Source: Streptomyces hygroscopicus (GTDB taxonomy: Bacteria > Actinomycetota > Actinomycetes > Streptomycetales > Streptomycetaceae). From it: a stretch of DNA of 39,302 nucleotides. A program made the translations under genes and the position numbers. Of the stretch, positions 7,403 through 15,176 are shown one piece after another. Numbering within the stretch: position 1 is the stretch's first letter; the number at the start of each line of letters is the position of its first letter. The stretch spans positions 1 through 39,302 of the forward strand of contig NZ_LBMW01000060.1 of the NCBI RefSeq assembly GCF_026168105.1, in the 5' to 3' direction. The notes beneath the pieces are model-generated. The model made no database searches. It was not told where the DNA came from and saw nothing but the letters and a program-made list of their open reading frames with translations.

Positions 7403-8275
7403 CTACGGCACCAGCGGGCGTACCTCGTGGGCCGCGAAGCGTATGAAGGCCTCCGGGTCCGGCTCGTCCGCGGTCGGCTGGAGGATCACCGTGTCGGCGC
7501 CCGCGTCGGCGAGCCGCTGGACGGCCTTGGCGACCGCGTCCGCGTCCCCCGCCACCCCGTGTTCCGGCACCGGGTCCTCCCGGTTCGCCTCGATCTCGGC
7601 GCGCAGCCGGGCGGCGGCGTCCGGGCCCGTGGCCGTGTGGAGGTAGACGACGACATGGTGCGGATCGGTGCGCCCCGCCGACTCCCGCCCCTCGTCGATG
7701 AGTTGACGGGCCCGTCGTACGCCCTCCGGTGCCGTGGCCGCGGTCAGGATCGTGCCGTCCGCCGCCTCCCCGGACAGGCGCAGCGAGCGCGGCCCGGTCG
7801 CCCCGGCGAGAAGGCGGACCGTCTGAGCGGGCGGCCAGTCCAGAGCGACGCCGTCCAGCTTCACGTACCGCCCGTCGGTGGTGACGCGCTCGCCGCGCAG
7901 CAGCGCCCGCAGGGCGTCGAGGTACTCGCGCAGCAGCGTCAGGGGCGACTCGGCGCGGACGCCGACCTGTCCCATCCAGCTCTGCACGCCATGCCCCACG
8001 CCGAGGATCGGCCGCCCGGGGAACAAACGCTCCAGCGTGGCGGTCTCCATCGCGGTGAGCGCGACGTTCCGAAGCGGCACCGGCAGCAGTCCGACGCCCA
8101 CCCGCAGCCGCTCGGTCCAGGCCAGCGCGGCGGACGCGGCGGAGATCCCTCCCTCCAGGAAGCAGTCCTCCCACAGCCACAGCTCGTCGAGGCCCGACTC
8201 GTCCGCGAGCCGCGCGATGGAGCGCAGCCGCTCGGGAGGCAGTTGGGGCCGGAACACAGCACCGAGTCCAGTCAT
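7403..8275 (-). CDS. LLM-class flavin- or F420-dependent oxidoreductase
   Basis: The 290-residue protein starts at ATG 8275, behind AGGAAG. It has the bacterial luciferase-like TIM-barrel features: an N-terminal LADESGLDELWLWEDCF, an RLRVGVGLLPVPLRN segment, FPGRPILGVGHGVQSWMGQVG, LLREYLDALRALLRGE, and a late RLADAGADTVILQPT. Actinobacterial members of about this size mostly use reduced F420 and sometimes FMNH2. The cofactor and substrate cannot be set from sequence alone. 127 residues in, WPPAQTVRLLAGATGPRSLRLSGEAADG matches the usual substrate-loop region. It lies between the methyltransferase and the reductase gene on the same strand, with gaps of 194 and 40 bp. Confidence 0.85.
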   Translation of the reverse strand: MTGLGAVFRPQLPPERLRSIARLADESGLDELWLWEDCFLEGGISAASAALAWTERLRVGVGLLPVPLRNVALTAMETATLERLFPGRPILGVGHGVQSWMGQVGVRAESPLTLLREYLDALRALLRGERVTTDGRYVKLDGVALDWPPAQTVRLLAGATGPRSLRLSGEAADGTILTAATAPEGVRRARQLIDEGRESAGRTDPHHVVVYLHTATGPDAAARLRAEIEANREDPVPEHGVAGDADAVAKAVQRLADAGADTVILQPTADEPDPEAFIRFAAHEVRPLVP

Positions 8276-8315
8276 ACGGTCTTCCTAGCGGGCCCGCCCG
8301 GGAGGGACAACACAT

Positions 8316-8891
8316 TTAATGGCCGCCCGGGCGAGGGCGCTCGTAGTGCAGGAGAACCACACCGTTGCCGAATCTGCGGGACTCCAGCAGGCGGAGGGCG
8401 GTCAGGTCGTCGGTCTCCGGAAACAGGCGCTGGCCGCGGCCGACGAGGATCGGATGGACGTACACCCGGAACTCGTCGACGAGGTCGAGCCGCAGGAAGT
8501 CGGCCGCGAGGTCGGCGCCGCCGAGCGCGAGGTCGCCGCCGTCCTGCGCCTTGAGCGCGAGGATGTCGTCCACGACGACGTCCCGGACGATGGTGGTGTG
8601 CCAGTCGGCGTGCTGCAAGGTCCGGGAGAACACGACCTTCGGCATGTTCCGCCAGATCCGGGCGAACTCGACCATGGGTCCCGTGGAGTGCGGATCGGCG
8701 TCGGCGGTGGGCCAGAAACCGGCCATGAGCTGGTAGGTCACGCGCCCGTTGAGGAAGGCGCCCATCTCCTTCAGCACGTCGTTGAAGTGCTGGTGCAGTT
8801 CGTTGTCGACCAGGTGCCAGTCGATCTCGCGGTTCGGGCCCTCGATATAGCCGTCCAGGGAGATGGACATCATCAGGACGATCTTTCTCAT
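8316..8891 (-). CDS. Dihydrofolate-reductase-fold protein (RibD C-terminal domain family)
   Basis: The 191-residue protein starts at ATG 8891, with GGGAG 5-6 nt upstream; an upstream in-frame ATG would add an unconserved extension. The chain opens MRKIVLMMSISLDGYIEGPNR, the classic first strand of the RibD_C/DHFR-like family. It continues with GRVTYQLMAGFWPTA, PKVVFSRTLQHADWHTT, an ALKAQDGGDLALGGADLA nucleotide-binding loop and a final VDEFRVYVHPILVGRGQRLFP. The family uses NADPH and includes riboflavin-pathway reductases, but short stand-alone actinobacterial members like this one are uncharacterised. The 40-bp spacing to the LLM oxidoreductase suggests one transcript with it. Confidence 0.88.
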   Translation of the reverse strand: MRKIVLMMSISLDGYIEGPNREIDWHLVDNELHQHFNDVLKEMGAFLNGRVTYQLMAGFWPTADADPHSTGPMVEFARIWRNMPKVVFSRTLQHADWHTTIVRDVVVDDILALKAQDGGDLALGGADLAADFLRLDLVDEFRVYVHPILVGRGQRLFPETDDLTALRLLESRRFGNGVVLLHYERPRPGGH

Positions 8892-8991
8892 GGCAGCTCC
8901 CGGTTCCGACGCCGGCCTACTGAACCCCATGAGCATCGCGCAGCCGCGCCACGTCGGCGGGGAGGCGGCACCGGGAGTTCGGCCGCCGTGC

Positions 8992-9642
8992 TCAGCCTCC
9001 TGCGGCGGCCCCCGAGTTCGAGGGCGACTCCCCCCTCGGGAAGGACACCTCCACGCGGCGGTTCTTGCGGCGGCCCTCCTCCGTGGAGTTGTCGGCGATC
9101 GGGTAGTCCTCGCTGTAGCCGCGCACCTCGAAGGTGAAGTTCCCGCCGAGGCTCGCGGCCAGCTGGTCGTGGACCGCCTCCGCACGCTGCTTGGAGAGGA
9201 CCAGGCCGTGGGCGTACGTGCCGAGGTTGTCGGTGAAGCCGAAGACGCGGACGTTCGTGGCGTTCTGTTTCTTGATCTCGTCCGCGATGGCGGTGATACG
9301 GGAACGGGCCTCCGGGTTCAGCTTGGCGCTGTCCTTGGGGAACAGCACCTCGGCCTGGAGCGCGAAGGTGACGTTCTCGTTCGTGTCCGTCCGCCGCTCC
9401 TCACCGCCGAGGTCCTCCACGACGGATTTGATGTCCAGCACCTTGGCGGGCGCGAGGGTGGCCCCGGGGGCAAGCTTCAGGCCCGGGCTGGTGGGGTCGA
9501 CGGAGGGGGGCGGGGAGGTGGTGACGGTGCCGGGCGGCGCGCTCGGACCGTTGGCGGCGGCGGCCCGGGGCACGCCGATCAGGGCGAGGAGGGTGACCGC
9601 CGTGAGTGCGGTGGCGGTACGGGGGGCGAGGGCCATGGTCAC
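8992..9642 (-). CDS. Secreted OmpA-like peptidoglycan-binding protein at the end of the Tad operon
   Basis: The 216-residue protein starts at GTG 9642 (or ATG 9636, same frame), one nucleotide after the TGA of the lipoprotein gene, so translation is coupled. Residues 1-29 form a signal peptide ending in AAA. A Pro/Ser/Thr linker follows. Residues ~88-205 are an OmpA C-terminal domain: VTFALQAEVLFPKDSAKLNPEA, VRVFGFTDNLGTY, LSKQRAEAVHDQLAA and GRRKNRRVEVSF. The Asp and Arg that bind diaminopimelate in this family appear present. It is probably anchored non-covalently to the wall. Tad loci in other bacteria often carry an OmpA-like partner, consistent with the operon position. A weak hairpin (8964-8987) lies just past the stop. 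Confidence 0.87.
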   Translation of the reverse strand: MTMALAPRTATALTAVTLLALIGVPRAAAANGPSAPPGTVTTSPPPSVDPTSPGLKLAPGATLAPAKVLDIKSVVEDLGGEERRTDTNENVTFALQAEVLFPKDSAKLNPEARSRITAIADEIKKQNATNVRVFGFTDNLGTYAHGLVLSKQRAEAVHDQLAASLGGNFTFEVRGYSEDYPIADNSTEEGRRKNRRVEVSFPRGESPSNSGAAAGG

Positions 9643-9643
9643 C

Positions 9644-10234
9644 TCATCCCTGCGAGATCTCGATGGAGGCCGGGGGCATGGCGCCGACCTGGAAGTCGAC
9701 CTGGTTGGTGCCCTCGGGTGGGGCGGGGAACTGGGCGAACCACTGCGCCGTCCCGCCGTCTTTGACGCCGCCCGTGAACTGCGTGCAGAGGCAGCGGCCC
9801 ACGGTGTCCCGGAGGATGAAGTACCTCTTCTTGCCCTTCGCGTCGACCAGGGTCGCTCCTGCGACGGACCCGCCGTTCCGGGCCAATTCCTGCTCGTCGC
9901 CGCGCCAGTTCGCCGCGACCCAAAGGGTGCCCGTGTTGTTCGTGACCGTCCCCTCGACGGTCACGAAGCCGCCGCTCTTCCGCTCGGCCGAGGTGACCGT
10001 CAGCGTCAGTCCGTTCTCCCCTTTGACCTCGGCGAGCACCTTGTCGGACTGGGGGGCCTGGGACTCCTTCTGATCACTGCCTCCGCTCCGTGCGGGAGCG
10101 GAGGAAGCCGCCGCACCCTTGTCCGACGTTCCGCCGCCTCCCCCACCGCAGCCGGCCACCGTGAGGAGCAGCCCGGTCGTGACCGCTACAGCGCTCAACG
10201 CCCTGCGGCCCTTCATGGTGTGCCGAAAGTCCAT
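9644..10234 (-). CDS. Secreted lipoprotein of the Tad operon, function unknown
   Basis: The 196-residue protein starts at ATG 10234 or the in-frame ATG 10216. A lipoprotein signal peptide ends in the lipobox VAGC with C29 as the lipidated cysteine, followed by a Gly run. Residues 33-65 are a Ser/Lys/Gln-rich tether. The remaining ~130 residues look like an immunoglobulin-type beta domain (LTLTVTSAERKSGGFVTVEGTVTNNTGTLW), with a possible disulfide in GRCLCTQF. I do not recognise a named family beyond a resemblance to extracellular DUF4352-type domains. It lies between the TadG-like and OmpA-like genes with tight spacing, so a role at the cell-surface end of the pilus system is likely by context. 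Confidence 0.8.
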   Translation of the reverse strand: MDFRHTMKGRRALSAVAVTTGLLLTVAGCGGGGGGTSDKGAAASSAPARSGGSDQKESQAPQSDKVLAEVKGENGLTLTVTSAERKSGGFVTVEGTVTNNTGTLWVAANWRGDEQELARNGGSVAGATLVDAKGKKRYFILRDTVGRCLCTQFTGGVKDGGTAQWFAQFPAPPEGTNQVDFQVGAMPPASIEISQG

Positions 10235-10249
10235 CGGTACGGCTTCCTT

Positions 10250-10858
10250 TCATTCGGCCAGATGCACAGAGAACAGCACGGACGCGTCAGGAAGGTCGCC
10301 CGATTGGAAGTGACTGGGGTCGATGTTGACGAGTTGGCCACCGCAGTTCAGCTGTAGGGGCTTCTTCGGGTCGGCGTTCCGGGCGAAGGCACAGCGCGGT
10401 TGGATGACGGCGGTGGCCACCGCCCTGGCGTGTTGGGTCTCGGTGCCCGGAATGATGGACTTCCCGACCGTGTACCGGGTCTCGATCGCGACCCGATAGC
10501 CGGGGTAGCCGTTCACGGTGGTGGGGACCGCCCCACCCGGTACGGTCGCATCGTTGTCGTTGGCGAGCCGTTCGGCCGCGGCGGTAGCCCCGGTCCCCTC
10601 GAACTGGCTTCCGTTGAGCCAGTCCAGCCAGTGGTCGTCATGGCCGATGGCATCCTGCAGACGCGTCATCAACTCCGTGCGGGAGTCCTGCGCGGCGGCC
10701 AACGCCGCTGCGTCCGCCGCGGACTGGGCTCCATTGCGGGCGGACGCCGCCTGGGCGAAGACGAAGAAGGCGAGCGCGGCGAACAGCAGGATCCCCGTCA
10801 GCCAGATGTAGAGGGGGAGCGTCTGTCCGCGGTCGTCCAGCCGGTGTGGGGCGGTCAG
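10250..10858 (-). CDS. TadG-like pilus-assembly protein with probable CTG start
   Basis: The 202-residue protein has the N-terminal signature LDDRGQTLPLYIWLTGILLFAA, the RGQ-hydrophobic pattern of the TadG/TadE-like N-terminal domain, as a single membrane segment. An extracytoplasmic domain follows, opening NGAQSAADAAALAAAQ. Two Cys pairs are possible in the C-terminal part. No ATG, GTG or TTG occurs in frame between the end of the prepilin gene and the membrane segment. A CTG at 10858-10856 overlaps the prepilin stop as CTGA, the same geometry as the ATGA/GTGA overlaps elsewhere in this operon, so I chose it. The alternative is a far-upstream start that would run through the prepilin gene. 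Confidence 0.75.
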   Translation of the reverse strand: MTAPHRLDDRGQTLPLYIWLTGILLFAALAFFVFAQAASARNGAQSAADAAALAAAQDSRTELMTRLQDAIGHDDHWLDWLNGSQFEGTGATAAAERLANDNDATVPGGAVPTTVNGYPGYRVAIETRYTVGKSIIPGTETQHARAVATAVIQPRCAFARNADPKKPLQLNCGGQLVNIDPSHFQSGDLPDASVLFSVHLAE

Positions 10859-11067
10859 CCGCCGATGACGTTGTTCACGGCGCGCATGATCGCTCCCGAG
10901 ATCGCGCCGTCCAGCCCCAGCCCATGAATCATCGTGAAGATGCTCGCGACGATGATCATCAGTCCGGCGTACTCCACGAACCCGGCCCCGGCGTCCCGCC
11001 CGGCCCCCCGCATCCGGGAGACCACGGTGCGTCCCCAGGCTCCCGCCCTGCGCCTCGCCTTTGCCAT
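10855..11067 (-). CDS. Flp-like type IVb prepilin
   Basis: The 70-residue protein starts at ATG 11067, behind GGGAGGGCAGGGG. A basic N-terminus (KARRRAGAWGRTVVSRMRGAGRD) precedes AG-AGFVEYAGLMIIVASIFTMI. Cleavage after the Gly of RDAG would leave Glu at +5 and Tyr at +6, the hallmark of Flp pilins, followed by the hydrophobic helix. The mature protein would be about 44 residues. Such prepilins are cut by a dedicated prepilin peptidase and assembled by TadA/B/C; no peptidase gene lies in the window. The gene follows the response regulator after 111 bp and overlaps the TadG-like gene by 4 bp. Confidence 0.85.
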   Translation of the reverse strand: MAKARRRAGAWGRTVVSRMRGAGRDAGAGFVEYAGLMIIVASIFTMIHGLGLDGAISGAIMRAVNNVIGG

Positions 11068-11178
11068 CACGGCCCCTGCCCTCCCGCCCGATGCGACTGG
11101 CACCAACCCATGCACCGTACGTGAAACTTCCTTTACTCCGAGTGGGTCCAGGGGCCCAACTTCGCCGGCCCAAGGAGG

Positions 11179-11931
11179 TCATCGGCCCCACCCCTCTCGC
11201 GCGGTGCCGAGCCAGTGGGCGATCGCTTCGCTGCGCGAAGAGCTGTGCAGCTTTGCGAAGATGCGATTGATGTGATTCTTGACCGTCTTCTCGCTGATGA
11301 AGCAGGCGGCGGCGATCTGCCGGTTGTTCATACCGGATGCAATGAGATCCATGACCTCCACCTCCCTTGAGCTCAGACCGAAGTCCAGCCACGCTGCGGC
11401 ACGGCGCCGCGAACTCCCCGCACGGCCGGGCCGAGCCATCGACGACTGTGACACAACAGGTTGCAGGTGCGAAGAAGTTTCCTTCGGTTCGTAGGAAACG
11501 CCGAACGAGGACGAGACACGGGCGGCGGACCGGGTCGCCGTCGGCCGGCCCTCCCTCACCGCTCGTACGGCGGTGATCAGTTCTGCCGTCGTGAACTCCC
11601 CGTGGACCAGGTAGCCGGAGGCGCCGCGGCGAAGGGCCTCCGTCACCACCTCGGGTTCCCGGCTGTACGTCAGCATCATCACGGGCGCCACGCGGGCCAG
11701 TTCCGGCAGTGCGGTCAGGCCGTCCGTGCCGGGCATGCGGACGTCCAGGAGGACCACGTCGGGCCGGTGCCGGGTTGCCAGGGCGAGCGCCTGTCCGCCG
11801 TCCGCGGCCTCCGCCACCACATCGATATCGGCGTGGACGGAGAGCAGGGCGGTCAGACCCGCTCGTACGACCGGGTTGTCGTCGGCCACGAGGACGCGCA
11901 GCGGCGGGCCGGGAAGTGCCTGGTCAGGCAT
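11179..11931 (-). CDS. NarL/FixJ-type response regulator inside the Tad operon
   Basis: The 250-residue protein starts at ATG 11931, overlapping the kinase stop by 8 bp. The receiver spans residues ~10-125 with acidic pocket D17/D18 and phospho-acceptor D63 in VVLLDVRMPG. The C-terminal LuxR HTH reads GLSSREVEVMDLIASGMNNRQIAAACFISEKTVKNHINRIF. The residue normally Lys at the end of receiver strand 5 (GASGYLLK in relatives) is His108 here (GASGYLVHGE), an unusual change at a position important for phosphorylation-driven switching. A long Ser/Arg-rich linker separates the domains. Its partner is the kinase directly upstream; the target is probably the pilus operon, by context. Confidence 0.88.
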   Translation of the reverse strand: MPDQALPGPPLRVLVADDNPVVRAGLTALLSVHADIDVVAEAADGGQALALATRHRPDVVLLDVRMPGTDGLTALPELARVAPVMMLTYSREPEVVTEALRRGASGYLVHGEFTTAELITAVRAVREGRPTATRSAARVSSSFGVSYEPKETSSHLQPVVSQSSMARPGRAGSSRRRAAAWLDFGLSSREVEVMDLIASGMNNRQIAAACFISEKTVKNHINRIFAKLHSSSRSEAIAHWLGTAREGWGR

Positions 11932-13303
11932 GGGCGGCCTCCTCTTGGGGAGCGTGGGGGGCGGTCGCGGGGACAGGGACGTGCAGATGGACCTCGGCGC
12001 CGCCCAGCGGGGAGCGGCCCAGACGGAGGCGGCCGCCCAGGGACGCGGCGCGTTCGGTCATACCCAGCAGACCGAAGTGGCCGGTTTTCGCCAGATCCCC
12101 GGGGGCGGCGTCCGGGGGCAGACCGACACCGTTGTCCGCGATCCGCAGATCGAAGGCGGCGTTGCCGGTCGAGGCGGATTCGGTCGAGTGGGGTTCGGTC
12201 GGGTGGGGTTCGGTCGCGTCGAGGTCGGTCACGTCGTGGCCGGTCGCCTCGAGGTCGATTCGTACATGGGTCGCGTGAGCGTGGCGGTGGGCGTTCTCCA
12301 GCGCCTCCGTGACGATCGCGAGTACGTGGTGTGCCGTGGCGTACGGGAGGAGCAGAGGCGCATCCGGTTTGCGCAGGTCCACGTCCCAACCGCTGCGGCC
12401 TGCGAACTCCCCGGAGCGAAGCGCGAGTTCCGCGGCGAGGTCCAGATGCGCCGTCGTGAAGTCCGTGTGCCGCCGCAGGTCCGACAGCAGAGCGCGGGAC
12501 TCGGCCGCCGCCCGGCGCGCCGTACCGGCCACCAGGGTCGCCTGGCGCTTGAGCGTCTCGGGGTCGCACCGGTCCGCCGAGCACGCGAGAGCCTCCGCCG
12601 CCAGGGCCAGACCGTGCAGCGTCTTCGCCACCGAGTCGTGCATCTCCCGGGCCAGCCGGGCGCGTTCGGACTCCACGGCCTCCGCCGCCGCGAGCCGGGC
12701 GTTGGCCTCGGACAGCGCCTCGCCGGCCGCGCCGACGCGAAACATCAGATTGCGCAGGGTCACGCCGATGATGCCAGCGGCGATGCAGAAGCCGACGACG
12801 AGGAGGGTGCTGACACCGGCGCCGGGGCGGTGCTGCCAGGCGCGGAACACGGCGAGGACGACGGCCAGTTGGAGGCCGGTGATGACGCCCGCGCCGCGCC
12901 AGCCGTAGAGCAGTCCGGACAGCAGCGGGGTGCACACCGTGGCGTAGGCGAGCGGGGAGGCCGGGGAGGCGGTGAGCAGGAGGGTGGCCACGAACAGCAG
13001 ATCCAGTGCCATCAGTGTGGGGTGGGCGAGGAGACGGGGGCCGACCCGGTCCCAGTCGCGGAGCACGGCGTACGACCCCATGACGCCCAGGACGGCCGCC
13101 GCGAGGGCGGCATGGCGGGGTCCGCCGTGCGGGGCGTGGGCCAGGGCGAAGGGGGCGCCGATGACCACCATGGCGAGGCGCACGGCCACGGTCTGGCGGC
13201 AGAGGGCCTGGAGCGCACCCAGCTGGAGGCGGACGCTGGCCGGGGGCGGAGCGTCGTCCTCCAGGTATCCGGGTGTGCGGCGACCGGTGCGGCTGCTCAT
13301 CAT
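11924..13303 (-). CDS. Membrane sensor histidine kinase (HisKA_3) inside the Tad operon
   Basis: The 459-residue protein starts at ATG 13303 or 13300; the first ATG overlaps the tadC stop. Five or six membrane segments lie between residues 40 and 185 without a sizeable extracellular sensor domain. The phospho-acceptor is H222 in LAREMHDSVAKTLHG, the HisKA_3 pattern. The ATP-binding domain shows EALENAHRHAHATHVRIDLEA, DNGVGLPPD and GHFGLLGMTERAASLGGRL. An unusual insertion between the N and G1 boxes contains ATEPHPTEPHSTES, encoded by a 15-bp tandem repeat. The signal is not evident. Being coupled to tadC upstream and its regulator downstream, it likely tunes pilus gene expression. Confidence 0.88.
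   Translation of the reverse strand: MMSSRTGRRTPGYLEDDAPPPASVRLQLGALQALCRQTVAVRLAMVVIGAPFALAHAPHGGPRHAALAAAVLGVMGSYAVLRDWDRVGPRLLAHPTLMALDLLFVATLLLTASPASPLAYATVCTPLLSGLLYGWRGAGVITGLQLAVVLAVFRAWQHRPGAGVSTLLVVGFCIAAGIIGVTLRNLMFRVGAAGEALSEANARLAAAEAVESERARLAREMHDSVAKTLHGLALAAEALACSADRCDPETLKRQATLVAGTARRAAAESRALLSDLRRHTDFTTAHLDLAAELALRSGEFAGRSGWDVDLRKPDAPLLLPYATAHHVLAIVTEALENAHRHAHATHVRIDLEATGHDVTDLDATEPHPTEPHSTESASTGNAAFDLRIADNGVGLPPDAAPGDLAKTGHFGLLGMTERAASLGGRLRLGRSPLGGAEVHLHVPVPATAPHAPQEEAAHA
12179..12223. repeat. In-frame 15-bp tandem repeat within the kinase gene
   Basis: Three consecutive 15-bp units based on TTCGGTCGGGTGGGG start at 12179, 12194 and 12209; the third is degenerate. Because 15 is a multiple of three, the repeat keeps the frame and encodes the TEPHPTEPHSTES insertion within the ATPase domain of the kinase. 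Unit number could change without breaking the protein. Confidence 0.8.
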
Positions 13304-14190
13304 CGGCCCAGAATCGATCCGAAGTTCGTCCCCGAACCCAGGAACATGCCCGTGGCGATCAGGATCATCGTCGCCGGAAGCATGAAGACCAGGGTGACCA
13401 GCGTGGCCTTGGGAACCGTCTTGGTCGCGCGACGGCGGGCGTTCTGGGCATCCGTGCGCCGCATGTCCGTGGCCAGCTGGATGAGCGTCTCCGCGATCGG
13501 GGACCCGAGCTCCTCCCCCTGCTGCAGGGCGGAGACGAACTGGGCGACCTGCTCCGAGGAGTTGCGCCTGCGCAGTTCGTCGAAGGCCTGTCGGCGGCTG
13601 ACCCCCATGTCCATCTGGCGCAGGGTGATCCTCAGCTCGTCCGCCCAGGGGCCCTCGTACTTCTCCGCGACCCGGTCCAGTGCCTGACGGAAGCCGAGGC
13701 CCGCCGAGACGACGACCGCGAGGACGTCCAGGAAGTCCGGCAGTGTGCGGTCGATGACGTCCTTGCGCTCGCGGATGGCCTGCCAGATCAGGGCGTCGGC
13801 GGCGAACATTCCGAAGGCGAAGGTGAAGGCCGCGAAGAGGAGTTGGCCGTTCGTCAGGAAGACCAGGCCCAGGACGAGGCCGAAGATGCCGTACACCGCC
13901 CGGCGCGCGGCGTACCGGTGCAGGGTGAGACCGCCCGGGTTGCCCGCCATGTCGATACGGCGGCGTTTCATGTCGACCCGCCGTGGCCCCATCAGACGCA
14001 GGACGAGCGGGGCGAAGCGCATACCGAGGCGGTCGACCGCCGAGCCGGCCTTGGAGACGCGGGTGGCGCCCACCTCCAGGGCGAGCGCGAGGTCGCCCGG
14101 CAGCTTCGCGTCCGCCCGGATCATCCGGATGCCGAGGAGGACACCCGCGACCGAGACGGCCATCAGCAGGGCGAGGAACAGCGGCAGCAT
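13300..14190 (-). CDS. tadC: TadC-like type II/IV secretion inner-membrane protein (T2SSF fold)
   Basis: The 296-residue protein starts at ATG 14190, behind GGGGGAG; a longer upstream frame is not needed. Hydrophobic segments sit at the N-terminus (FLALLMAVSVAGVLLG), at ~105-140 and at the C-terminus (VTLVFMLPATMILIATGMFLG). The T2SSF cytosolic domain carries DRTLPDFLDVLAVVVSAGLGFRQALDRVAE, followed by FDELRRRNSSEQVAQFVSALQQGEELGSPIAETL. With TadB it forms the membrane platform on which the TadA ATPase acts. Its stop overlaps the kinase start, giving translational coupling. Confidence 0.88.
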   Translation of the reverse strand: MLPLFLALLMAVSVAGVLLGIRMIRADAKLPGDLALALEVGATRVSKAGSAVDRLGMRFAPLVLRLMGPRRVDMKRRRIDMAGNPGGLTLHRYAARRAVYGIFGLVLGLVFLTNGQLLFAAFTFAFGMFAADALIWQAIRERKDVIDRTLPDFLDVLAVVVSAGLGFRQALDRVAEKYEGPWADELRITLRQMDMGVSRRQAFDELRRRNSSEQVAQFVSALQQGEELGSPIAETLIQLATDMRRTDAQNARRRATKTVPKATLVTLVFMLPATMILIATGMFLGSGTNFGSILGR

Positions 14191-14203
14191 CGTGGTCTCC
14201 CCC

Positions 14204-15151
14204 TCACACTTCGATCTTGCCGAGGCGGCGGATGACGAAGAAGCCGACCGTGTAGAGGCCGAGCGCGAGCAGCACCAGGCCCTGACCGAGCGGGGAACCG
14301 GTGACACGGGCGAGGGCTCCGTCGTTCGAGGAGTTGACCAGGATGAGGGAGCCGAGACCGAGCAGCGGCACCGTGAAGGCGGTGGCGTTGACCTCGGAGA
14401 GCATCGTGCGGACCTCGCGCCGCGTCTCCTTGCGGTCTTCAAGGGTGTGAGTGAGGTTGCGCAGCGAGCTCACCACCGACCCGCCGGCCTTGTTGGCCAG
14501 GACGAGGGTGGTGACCAGCACGATCAGTTCGCGGGAGGGGAGGCGCTCGGCGAGTTCGTCGAGTGCGTCGTCGACCGAGCGGCCCAGCGTCAGCTGGTCG
14601 GCGACCCTGGCCAGTTCCTCGCCCGCCGGGGCCTCCAGCTCTTCCGCCGCCATGGCCAGTGCCGTGCGCAGGGCGAGACCGGCGGCCGCGGCGTTGGCCA
14701 GCAGGCGTGCCACGTCGGGGAGTTGGTTGATAAAGGCCTCGATGCGCCTCTGTCGCTGCCAGTTGAGGAAGATGGCCGCGCTCCACACACCGACCAGCCC
14801 GGCGATCGGGCCGAAGAAGGGAGCCAGCGTCGACGCCGCGATCAGCCACAGCACGACGACGACGGCGGTGACGTAGACGAGGAACTCGCCTGCCGTCAGG
14901 TCGAGGCCGGTCGCGGACAGGCGTAGCTGGATGGTGCGGCCCAGTCGGGTGCGGCGCAGCCGGCGGTCGACGCCCACGAAGCGCCGTACACGGCCGGCCG
15001 CCGTACGGATCGGGCCCGGCGCGCTGCCGGAGAGCCGGTCGACGAGCGCCTGGCGCTGGGCGCGCCCGGAGGCGTACGCGAGCACGCCGGCCACGGCGAA
15101 CGTGCCGGTGAGAATGGTGGCGCCGAGGGTGAGGAGGGCGGGGTCGTTCAT
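14204..15151 (-). CDS. tadB: TadB-like pilus-assembly membrane protein (T2SSF fold)
   Basis: The 315-residue protein starts at ATG 15151, with GAGGAG 7 nt upstream. It has an N-terminal membrane helix, a second pair at ~90-135 (VYVTAVVVVLWLIAASTLAPFF and GLVGVWSAAIFLNW), a central T2SSF domain (INQLPDVARLLANAAAAGLALRTALAMAAEEL to GRSVDDALDELAERLPSRELIVLVTTLVLANKAGGS) and a C-terminal hydrophobic pair. It is the paired partner of TadC. It sits 13 bp upstream of tadC and 25 bp downstream of tadA. Confidence 0.88.
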   Translation of the reverse strand: MNDPALLTLGATILTGTFAVAGVLAYASGRAQRQALVDRLSGSAPGPIRTAAGRVRRFVGVDRRLRRTRLGRTIQLRLSATGLDLTAGEFLVYVTAVVVVLWLIAASTLAPFFGPIAGLVGVWSAAIFLNWQRQRRIEAFINQLPDVARLLANAAAAGLALRTALAMAAEELEAPAGEELARVADQLTLGRSVDDALDELAERLPSRELIVLVTTLVLANKAGGSVVSSLRNLTHTLEDRKETRREVRTMLSEVNATAFTVPLLGLGSLILVNSSNDGALARVTGSPLGQGLVLLALGLYTVGFFVIRRLGKIEV

Positions 15152-15176
15152 GGCTCGCTCCTCTCGTGAGCGGGGG

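Noticed and set aside
6438..8315. 625-codon minus-strand frame across methyltransferase and LLM oxidoreductase
   Set aside because: Only the last 256 codons are the methyltransferase; the rest is antisense or off-frame to the oxidoreductase gene.
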